Of a stretch of DNA of 5,460 nucleotides, positions 1 through 4,955 are shown piece after piece. The stretch is from NCBI GenBank assembly GCA_018816665.1, contig JAHIVM010000036.1:1-5460 (forward strand), in the 5' to 3' direction. Source of the stretch: Candidatus Zixiibacteriota bacterium. Lineage in GTDB: Bacteria; Zixibacteria; MSB-5A5; GN15; FEB-12. The notes below the pieces were generated by a model that was given only the letters and a program-made list of their open reading frames with translations, was not told the origin of the DNA and did not search any database. Position numbers and translations under genes: made by a program. How positions within the stretch are numbered: position 1 is the stretch's first letter; each line of letters starts with the position of its first letter.

Positions 1-11
1 ACGCAGGAATG

Positions 12-29
12 ACGACGCTGGAGCGTCGT
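12..29. repeat. Short perfect inverted repeat in the left-edge non-coding stretch
   Basis: Bases 12-19 (ACGACGCT) and 22-29 (AGCGTCGT) are perfect reverse complements around a 2-base centre, so RNA from either strand could form a 7-bp hairpin with a 4-base loop. Only three T follow on the plus strand, so it is not a convincing terminator. The preceding bases CGCAGGAATGACG resemble the half-palindromes of small dispersed intergenic repeats seen in many bacterial genomes, but one edge-truncated copy cannot prove this. The rest of 1-96 shows no supported gene. Confidence 0.4.
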
Positions 30-96
30 TTGGAATGATCCGTCGTATATCCGGATTGAACCCATCATGATGTGCCACCAGTCCAGATCCCCCCCC

Positions 97-130
97 AAAA
101 AAACCCCGCCTTCCTTGCGAAAGACGGGGT
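97..130 (-). terminator. Rho-independent terminator of the leftward operon
   Basis: Read on the minus strand, bases 130-119 (ACCCCGTCTTTC) pair with 114-103 (GGAAGGCGGGGT). This gives a 12-bp stem with two G-U pairs, closed by a GCAA tetraloop (118-115, GNRA type), followed by seven T (103-97). The structure begins 26 bases beyond the stop codon of the M1-like gene and is oriented to end its transcript. The T tract is followed directly by eight G on the same strand, an unusual composition. Confidence 0.9.
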
Positions 131-156
131 CACCGTGCCATTACAAATTCGTCCCG

Positions 157-2361
157 CTACTTCTTGTGCACCTTGTCTTTGGATAACACACTGTAAAACT
201 CGTTAAACACAATCTCCTTCGGCGCCGTCGCAAACGGTCCCAGTTCAAATGTGTCCTGCAATCCCTCGATCATCGGGCGATGATACGACACCTGACCGTC
301 ATCGAACCGAACCGCCACAACCACCGGCATCTTGAAATCCACAGCGACTTTCTGGGTAGTCACATCCGCCGTCACCCAGGACTCCCCACCGCGATCCTCA
401 ACCGAATAATTCACCTCGTACTCGGGGATATTCCGCCCGTACAACCACTGCCCGGCAAACCAGTCCATAGGACCGCCGTAGTGCTTTTCGGCCAGCTTCA
501 TGATATCGTGATTGCTGAACGTTTTCAACGTGGTGTGGACTTTCAACTCGGCCAGAAAACGCAAAAACGTACGATCGGAATGACTCTCCAGGTCATACAT
601 CAGGTACCGCAGCATGTGCAGCACCCAGGTGCCTTTGTTCACCCGATGTAACCCGCTCACCCGCGTGCCGGAGGCCAGAGGTTTATCGGCATCCATGCCC
701 AGGGTATCATAAACGGAATTTCGTCGGAACGCCAGCTCGGTGAAGGTCACCCCCGGTTCCAGGACAGCCCCCGCACACATCAGCGAGAGATAGTCCGGGA
801 CCGCATCCAGAAGCCAGTACTCGCGGTCTGAGGCCGGGCGCATCAGGGCGCCGAACCATTGCCGGGCGAACATGTTACCGGCCGACATCGCCAACCCGCC
901 GGTGCCGTCGATCAACTGCCTCACCTGCGGAATACCTATCATCCCGGGCATTGACACGCCGACCTTCGGGTAGATCCAGATCTCGGGTATATTCGGCGGC
1001 GGTCCCAGCTGACCCGCCAGGAAATCAACCGCCGAAGCCGAGGTTGTCCGATAGTACTCGTCCGGAATGAAGTGCTCATCGTTTTTCTTGTTTATGGCCT
1101 TTGATTTGAGAAACTCAAGCTGGATCCCGGCCGGCGTGGTAACACCGATAGTATCAAATCCGGTCGCATACGGCTGAAATTCGTACATACGCATCGGCGT
1201 TGTCGGCCGCGAGGCAAACCAGGTGCGTTTGCCCGACGGTGACTCCACCTGCTCCAGGTCGGGTGCCAGATAGTTGAAGCCTTTGGGAACATCGAGAATA
1301 ATATCGTGAGCCGACGGCGCCGGGTTTTCCGCAAACGGCAACGCCGGGCGGTAGTCCTTGCCGTGGTAACACACGGTCAGCGTAATGGTGTCCCCCGCAT
1401 ACATGTACACCGGCATGATAATGCCCAGGAGAGTGAGATCATTACGACGTTTGAAGTCTATCGCGCGCCCCTGGTACAGCACCGAATCAACATCGAGATT
1501 ACTGTGCAAAAACAACGACATGAACCGCAGACTATCTGCGTTGATCTGCAGTGTGACATCAATCACTGCCTGATCAATAACCTGACCGTCAAGACCGGTC
1601 ATGGTCAGCGTCCCGCTTTTGGAGAGAATAGTGGTGGGATACGGAATGGCAGACAGCAGAGAATCATCGTAAACGGCATGCTCTCTGCGTTGCAGCACGG
1701 CTCCGTTGGTCGGGTCCGTGTCTCCGCCTTCATACTCGTAGGCCACAACAACTTCTTCCGGTCGGTTGGGATCGAACGAATATACGTACCGGTTGAAATC
1801 GATCCAGAAGTAACCGTCCTCAGCCCGTTCATACACCGACCGCAGCAACTGGAAGTAGTTGTCATAGGTGTGCATGACCACGGGCTTGAAGAAAAACTCA
1901 CCCTGCTGCGACTTGTTGAATTCCCGCCAGCCGAGCGATGATTCCTCAAAGGTAAACTTCTCTTTAACCCGCAAATCGAAATCATCGGCAAAGTTGATGA
2001 ACGCTACTTCAAAGGTGTCATTGACCGCCGGTTTGCCGGAGGCAAACTCAAGCGACAATCGCTCCGAGTGATTGGGAATCTCAATGGTCGCATGTCCCGC
2101 CCCCAAAAAGATGGCCGTGGTAGGCCGTCCTTCCAGATGGCGCAGCAGATAGAGCTTCCCCTCGGTGAAGGTGAAGGTGGCAATGTCCTTCTGGTAAACG
2201 AAATTACTGATTTCCGCCACTTCGGCCGGCGGCTTGGAGGCCAGGTCAGAGCCCAGTTGGCCGTATTTGTCGTTAAATTGCTTCAGGAACTCAGATTCGG
2301 CCTGAGCGCCGACAACAAATAGCAGCAGGACGGTAAAAAGTACGGTAAAGCACTGTCGCAC
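157..2361 (-). CDS. Exported M1 aminopeptidase-fold protein with a lost active site (probable pseudo-peptidase)
   Basis: This is a 734-residue protein with a Sec signal peptide: basic start, hydrophobic core from about residue 5 to 18, and likely cleavage after Ala-Gln-Ala21. It should therefore be periplasmic or secreted. The start is GTG at 2361; an in-frame TAA lies seven codons upstream, and AGAGAGGA sits 8 bases before it. The M1 fold is recognisable from RQWFG (500-504), WLL-D-AVPDY (517-524), NKGTWVLHMLRYL (from 575), DWFAGQWLY (633-641) and a C-terminal beta-sandwich (about 650-725). Aligned to HExxH-x18-E, the zinc and catalytic positions read Asn496, Met497, Arg500 and Asp519 with exact spacing. 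The Tyr of the YxKG motif is Asn575, and GAMEN is replaced by GVSMPG (468-473). An N-terminal module includes EGRPTTAIFLGAG (77-89), a pattern I associate with uncharacterised M1-like proteins. Zinc-dependent peptidase activity is unlikely; a binding, scaffold or chaperone-like role is inference. It is the second gene after the P-loop protein. Confidence 0.85.
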   Translation of the reverse strand: MRQCFTVLFTVLLLFVVGAQAESEFLKQFNDKYGQLGSDLASKPPAEVAEISNFVYQKDIATFTFTEGKLYLLRHLEGRPTTAIFLGAGHATIEIPNHSERLSLEFASGKPAVNDTFEVAFINFADDFDLRVKEKFTFEESSLGWREFNKSQQGEFFFKPVVMHTYDNYFQLLRSVYERAEDGYFWIDFNRYVYSFDPNRPEEVVVAYEYEGGDTDPTNGAVLQRREHAVYDDSLLSAIPYPTTILSKSGTLTMTGLDGQVIDQAVIDVTLQINADSLRFMSLFLHSNLDVDSVLYQGRAIDFKRRNDLTLLGIIMPVYMYAGDTITLTVCYHGKDYRPALPFAENPAPSAHDIILDVPKGFNYLAPDLEQVESPSGKRTWFASRPTTPMRMYEFQPYATGFDTIGVTTPAGIQLEFLKSKAINKKNDEHFIPDEYYRTTSASAVDFLAGQLGPPPNIPEIWIYPKVGVSMPGMIGIPQVRQLIDGTGGLAMSAGNMFARQWFGALMRPASDREYWLLDAVPDYLSLMCAGAVLEPGVTFTELAFRRNSVYDTLGMDADKPLASGTRVSGLHRVNKGTWVLHMLRYLMYDLESHSDRTFLRFLAELKVHTTLKTFSNHDIMKLAEKHYGGPMDWFAGQWLYGRNIPEYEVNYSVEDRGGESWVTADVTTQKVAVDFKMPVVVAVRFDDGQVSYHRPMIEGLQDTFELGPFATAPKEIVFNEFYSVLSKDKVHKK

Positions 2362-2369
2362 GGTATATA

Positions 2370-2377
2370 TCCTCTCT
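2370..2377 (-). promoter_or_regulatory. Ribosome binding site that fixes the GTG start of the M1-like gene
   Basis: On the minus strand AGAGAGGA lies 8 bases before GTG (2361-2359). An in-frame TAA lies seven codons upstream of that GTG, and the predicted signal peptide begins immediately after it, so this start is well supported although it is not ATG. Confidence 0.75.
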
Positions 2378-2388
2378 ATTTACATCCG

Positions 2389-2418
2389 GTTATCCATATA
2401 GACGTCCAAAAACGTCAA
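2389..2418 (-). promoter_or_regulatory. Weak candidate internal promoter for the M1-like gene
   Basis: Minus-strand TTGACG (2418-2413) and GATAAC (2394-2389) are separated by 18 bases. They match the sigma-70 consensus at five and four of six positions. The -35 box overlaps the TGA stop of the upstream P-loop gene. If active, it would let the M1-like gene be transcribed independently. A match of this quality can occur by chance. Confidence 0.25.
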
Positions 2419-2963
2419 ATGTTAACCCGGATACTATGCTCCATCACAACCCGTCGAAATGCCGCATATTTGACCTCAAAGGCCACCCCGGCATCTATAT
2501 ACTGGTACCCCGGATGGTTATTCCAGACCGATGTAATCGCACGTTCGATTTTTCGGGCTTCATCGACCGATTCGTTTCGAATTGTATCCGTCACATAATA
2601 GGGCGGACCTATTGCGGCGGCGCTCCCGAGCTGAATGACCGCCGTATACCGGGCGTATTCCCGCTCCAGGGTGGTCCCTAACTGGTCCAGTGACTCCGGG
2701 TGAAACGCAAAAGCGTCAACCGTCCCGCGATCGGATATGAATGAACGGCGCCCGACCGTGCGTTCGCGTTCGACCTGGCGACGGTATATTTCGTGGTGAA
2801 AGGCGGCCCAGTTGTCGCGCCAGCCCGGGTCCTCAGTGAGGATGGCACGAGCCAGCTCATCAAAAAACAAAAAACCCCGGGTAAACGGCTCGGACTTCAG
2901 ACGCTCAAAAAAGACGGTTTTCCCCGATGCCGGCGCCCCGGTGATGACAATGTGTATACCCAT
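2415..2963 (-). CDS. Small P-loop NTPase, AAA_28 / NadR-kinase-like
   Basis: This is a 182-residue cytoplasmic protein with a nucleoside/nucleotide-kinase-like P-loop fold. Walker A is GAPASGKT (residues 9-16), directly after the first beta strand (IHIVIT). FFDELAR (33-39) follows the first helix and may carry an acidic substrate-binding residue. FISDRGTVDAFAF (75-87) is the Walker B region with the DRGxxD pattern typical of AAA_28 proteins. TIRNESVDEARKIE (127-140) fits the lid/arginine region. Family members include the ribosylnicotinamide kinase domain of NadR, but substrate cannot be read from the sequence. I chose ATG at 2963: AAAAGGA lies 4 bases upstream and Walker A then sits at the normal distance from the N terminus. 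The longer reading from TTG at 3014 is rejected because that TTG is part of the -35 box. The gene is first in a probable two-gene unit, 53 bases before the M1-like gene with no terminator between. Confidence 0.8.
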   Translation of the reverse strand: MGIHIVITGAPASGKTVFFERLKSEPFTRGFLFFDELARAILTEDPGWRDNWAAFHHEIYRRQVERERTVGRRSFISDRGTVDAFAFHPESLDQLGTTLEREYARYTAVIQLGSAAAIGPPYYVTDTIRNESVDEARKIERAITSVWNNHPGYQYIDAGVAFEVKYAAFRRVVMEHSIRVNI

Positions 2964-2985
2964 GCTATCCTTTTGAACCCGAGGC

Positions 2986-3014
2986 AATCTAGAACGGGTC
3001 CCACAACCTGTCAA
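2986..3014 (-). promoter_or_regulatory. Sigma-70-type promoter of the leftward operon
   Basis: On the minus strand a perfect TTGACA (3014-3009) is followed after exactly 17 bases by TAGATT (2991-2986), which matches TATAAT at four of six positions. Transcription would begin near 2979, leaving a short leader of about 16 bases that contains the ribosome binding site (2974-2968). It serves the P-loop gene and probably the M1-like gene. A 5-bp inverted repeat, ACCCG (2977-2981) and CGGGT (2995-2999), is centred on the -10 box and might be an operator half-site pair, but the arms are short. Confidence 0.55.
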
Positions 3015-3036
3015 GAATTGTGTCCCGCCGCTCCTC

Positions 3037-3065
3037 TTGAGTTACTGTATCTTTTGTGCTATGTT
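3037..3065 (+). promoter_or_regulatory. Sigma-70-type promoter of the M24-Nudix unit
   Basis: TTGAGT (3037-3042) and TATGTT (3060-3065) are 17 bases apart, each matching consensus at four of six positions. TGC immediately before the -10 gives an extended -10 element (TGnTATGTT). Transcription would start near 3072, just ahead of the GGAGG site at 3076-3080. The -35 box lies 22 bases from that of the divergent promoter, so both units share one compact control region of 125 bases (2964-3088). Confidence 0.5.
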
Positions 3066-3088
3066 TCAGATTATTGGAGGTCACAATT

Positions 3089-4261
3089 ATGCAACTCGAG
3101 AAGATCCAGGCATACCTGAAAGAACATGAACTAGGCGGCTGGCTGATGGCCGACTTTCACGCCCGCAACGATATCGCCGTGTCCGTGCTCGGTCTCACCA
3201 GCCATTTGACCCGTCGCTTTTTCTATTTTATTCCCTCAGAGGGCGAACCGGTAGGCTTGGTCAACCCGGTCGAAGGAGCGAAATTCGCCGGCCTGCCCGG
3301 CCGCATCATATTGTACAAAGGCTACAAGCAGCTCGAGGAAGAACTCGCAAAACTGCTGAGCGGCCGTCGGCGGGTCGCCATGGAGTACTCTCCCAAAGGA
3401 CGGTTGCCGTATATCGGTTTGGTTGATGCCGGTACCATTGAGTTTGTTCGCGACCTGGGGCTGGAGATTTTTTCCTCGGCCGATCTGGTGGCCAATTTCC
3501 AGGCCCGCCTGACCCCCGAGCAAATCGCCTCCTGCCGGGTGGCCTCGCACAACTGTGTTGAGATCATGGGACTGACCCACGAGTATATCCGGAAGGCGTT
3601 GGTCGACGGTAATGCTATTACGGAGTTCGATGTTTGTGAGTTCATCCGTCAGAAATTCGATGAATACGACATGATGACGGTGTTTGGTCCGAACTGCTCG
3701 GTCGACGCCCATGCCGGTGACTCGCATTATGATCCCACTGCGGCGGCATCATCGCCAATCAAAAGAGACAGCCTGATACTTATCGACCTCTGGGGCAAAA
3801 TGAAAACCGACTACGGTGTGTACGGTGACATCACCTGGATGGCCTACGCGGGTGCCCGCCGGGACATCCCGGCCAAATACACGGAGATTTTTGAGGTCCT
3901 GGCCCAGGCGCGCGACACCGCCGTGGCGTATTTGAGGGAGAATATCGGTCGACGGCCCGTGTACGGGTCTGAAGTTGACGATGCCTGTCGGGCGGTGATC
4001 GAACAAGCCGGCTACGGTCAGTATTTCACACATCGCACGGGACACTCCATTGCCGCCAATGAACACGGTCCGGGTCCCAATATTGATAACCTGGAAACCG
4101 AGGACGGTCGTCGGCTGCAGCAGGGGCATTTGTTCTCGATTGAGCCCGGTATCTACATGGAAGACTGCGGCTTCCGCACGGAGATCAACTGCCTGATCAG
4201 CCACGAGGGGGTCGAGGTCACTACTTTGCCTCTGCAAACCGAAATCAAGGCGTTGCTGTAG
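3089..4261 (+). CDS. M24 family metallopeptidase, Xaa-Pro aminopeptidase / prolidase type
   Basis: This 390-residue protein has no signal peptide or membrane segment and should be cytoplasmic. It likely removes the residue before proline in peptides or splits Xaa-Pro dipeptides using two metal ions. A creatinase-type N-terminal domain spans about 1-150 and includes AMEYSP (97-102) and VDAG. The pita-bread catalytic domain follows with all five metal ligands: Asp233 (IDLWG), Asp247 (GDITW), His319 (RTGHS), Glu352 (SIEPG) and Glu365 (RTEIN). The family's extra active-site histidines appear as His213 (SHYDP) and His326 (ANEHGPG). It therefore looks fully active; peptide length preference cannot be told. 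The start is ATG 3089 with GGAGG 8 bases upstream; the longer GTG reading from 3056 is rejected because it would lie within the -10 promoter region. Its TAG stop directly abuts the ATG of the Nudix gene. Confidence 0.92.
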   Translation: MQLEKIQAYLKEHELGGWLMADFHARNDIAVSVLGLTSHLTRRFFYFIPSEGEPVGLVNPVEGAKFAGLPGRIILYKGYKQLEEELAKLLSGRRRVAMEYSPKGRLPYIGLVDAGTIEFVRDLGLEIFSSADLVANFQARLTPEQIASCRVASHNCVEIMGLTHEYIRKALVDGNAITEFDVCEFIRQKFDEYDMMTVFGPNCSVDAHAGDSHYDPTAAASSPIKRDSLILIDLWGKMKTDYGVYGDITWMAYAGARRDIPAKYTEIFEVLAQARDTAVAYLRENIGRRPVYGSEVDDACRAVIEQAGYGQYFTHRTGHSIAANEHGPGPNIDNLETEDGRRLQQGHLFSIEPGIYMEDCGFRTEINCLISHEGVEVTTLPLQTEIKALL

Positions 4262-4822
4262 ATGGCTTTTGTTTCCCAGTCACAACTCGACGAAGTCATT
4301 GAGCGCTACGGCGAACCGGAGACAAGCTCGTTTCGGATTGAGTCCACGCCTGAGGAAGTCGCCCGGATTCAGTCCTCGCAGAAACACGGGCGGAACCATG
4401 ATGTGACGGTGTATGCGATCAAAGACGATCGCATAATCGTGATAGCCAAACATTTCTATCCGCCGGAGCTGTACCGGGCGCCGTCGGGCGGCATCAAGCC
4501 GGGTGAAAGTATCGAGGCCGGAGCGTTGCGTGAGATGTGGGAGGAAACCGGCTGCCGGGTGGAGTTGGAACGATTCCTGCTGATGACCGACGCTGTGTTT
4601 ACGTCGGGCGAAAACTCCGTGGAATGGCGTTCGTTTGTGTTCCTGGCCCGGTATGTGGAGGGGGATTTCGAATTCACCGATACCGATGAAATCCGCTCGG
4701 TCACCCTGGTTGACTGGTCGGATTTCGAGACATTCGGACGCATCATGCGCCGGACCGATATCGGCGGTTTGCATTATCGGGCGGCCCTGCACGAGACGGT
4801 GGCCGAATTGATGGGCCGGTAG
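4262..4822 (+). CDS. Nudix hydrolase
   Basis: This 186-residue protein carries a complete Nudix box (Gx5Ex7REUxEExGU) at residues 76-98. It runs from GGIKPGE through REMWEETGC, with Glu91, Glu94 and Glu95 as the expected metal-binding and catalytic residues. Only the final position is unusual (Cys98 instead of an aliphatic residue). Such enzymes cleave nucleoside diphosphates linked to another group X, for example ADP-ribose, NADH, Ap4A or capped RNA; the substrate cannot be assigned here. Length and layout (about 45 residues before the first core strand DVTVYAI, and a helical C terminus) are in the range of ADP-ribose-pyrophosphatase-like members, which is only suggestive. The ATG follows the TAG of the M24 gene with no intervening base. 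A weak AAGG lies about 11 bases upstream inside the M24 gene, so translation probably depends on ribosomes finishing M24. No convincing terminator follows. Confidence 0.9.
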   Translation: MAFVSQSQLDEVIERYGEPETSSFRIESTPEEVARIQSSQKHGRNHDVTVYAIKDDRIIVIAKHFYPPELYRAPSGGIKPGESIEAGALREMWEETGCRVELERFLLMTDAVFTSGENSVEWRSFVFLARYVEGDFEFTDTDEIRSVTLVDWSDFETFGRIMRRTDIGGLHYRAALHETVAELMGR

Positions 4823-4842
4823 TCTCGCGGTTGTTTTTCTCT

Positions 4843-4871
4843 TTGTTGCTTCCATTCATTAATAGTATGGT
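4843..4871 (+). promoter_or_regulatory. Candidate promoter for the MurJ-like gene
   Basis: TTGTTG (4843-4848) and TATGGT (4866-4871) are 17 bases apart, matching consensus at three and four of six positions, in an AT-rich patch after the Nudix stop. Transcription would start near 4878 and leave a leader of roughly 78 bases. The match is modest, and read-through from the M24-Nudix unit is an equally good explanation, since no terminator separates them. Confidence 0.3.
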
Positions 4872-4894
4872 AGAAGTCACAGGCAGGATATCGT

Positions 4895-4915
4895 TCGGAC
4901 AGAACAACGGTCCGA
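4895..4915 (+). other. Hairpin in the MurJ-like leader with a competing pairing
   Basis: TCGGAC (4895-4900) pairs perfectly with GTCCGA (4910-4915) around a 9-base loop. The overlapping CGGACA (4896-4901) can instead pair with TGTCCG (4920-4925), so the two structures exclude each other. The first hides part of a GAGGG sequence (4914-4918) that precedes a tiny reading frame. A regulatory role is inference; six-base pairings arise by chance. Confidence 0.25.
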
Positions 4916-4926
4916 GGGTTGTCCGC

Positions 4927-4953
4927 ATGGCCGGAATCATTGCCGAGGAGTGA
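4927..4953 (+). CDS. Possible 8-codon leader peptide overlapping the MurJ-like start region
   Basis: ATG at 4927 is preceded by GAGGG (4914-4918) at 8 bases and encodes MAGIIAEE before TGA at 4951-4953. The same frame is open back to an ATG at 4867 (28 codons), but that ATG lies inside the candidate -10 box and has no ribosome binding site. The stop overlaps an alternative GTG (4950) in the MurJ frame and sits 2 bases before the preferred TTG, so ribosomes ending here could restart on the flippase gene. It is too short to judge as protein and may be chance. Confidence 0.2.
   Translation: MAGIIAEE
4945..4950 (+). promoter_or_regulatory. Ribosome binding site selecting the TTG start of the MurJ-like gene
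   Basis: GAGGAG lies 5 bases before TTG at 4956. The alternative in-frame GTG at 4950 would overlap this site, and no in-frame ATG exists between it and the upstream stop at 4863, so TTG is the better-supported start. Confidence 0.6.
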
Positions 4954-4955
4954 GG

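Noticed and set aside
1306..1941. 211-codon plus-strand frame, and other long frames (280-651, 1605-1991, 2068-2322) opposite or within the M1-like gene
   Set aside because: They lie inside a gene with signal peptide, ribosome binding site, recognisable fold and terminator. Their translations are rich in Arg/His/Gln with no domain, as expected of shadow frames in GC-rich DNA.
157..2361. M1-like gene as a decaying pseudogene
   Set aside because: No frameshift or internal stop over 734 codons, intact signal peptide and translation signals, and conserved framework motifs argue for a maintained protein despite the lost active site.
2395..2418. GACG...CGTC pairing between the P-loop and M1-like genes as a terminator
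   Set aside because: Only a 4-bp stem, with its T run in the loop rather than after the stem.
3236..3727. 163-codon minus-strand frame opposite the M24 gene (also 3749-4237)
   Set aside because: The M24 frame carries all catalytic residues through this interval; the antisense frames show no motif and no ribosome binding site.
4801..4850. Possible terminator after the Nudix gene (T-rich 4831-4850)
   Set aside because: No stable stem precedes the T-rich stretch; the best pairings are 3-4 bases, so termination here is not supported.
4280..4855. 191-codon minus-strand frame opposite the Nudix gene (also 4456-4746)
   Set aside because: The plus strand encodes a complete Nudix box here; the antisense reading is a shadow.
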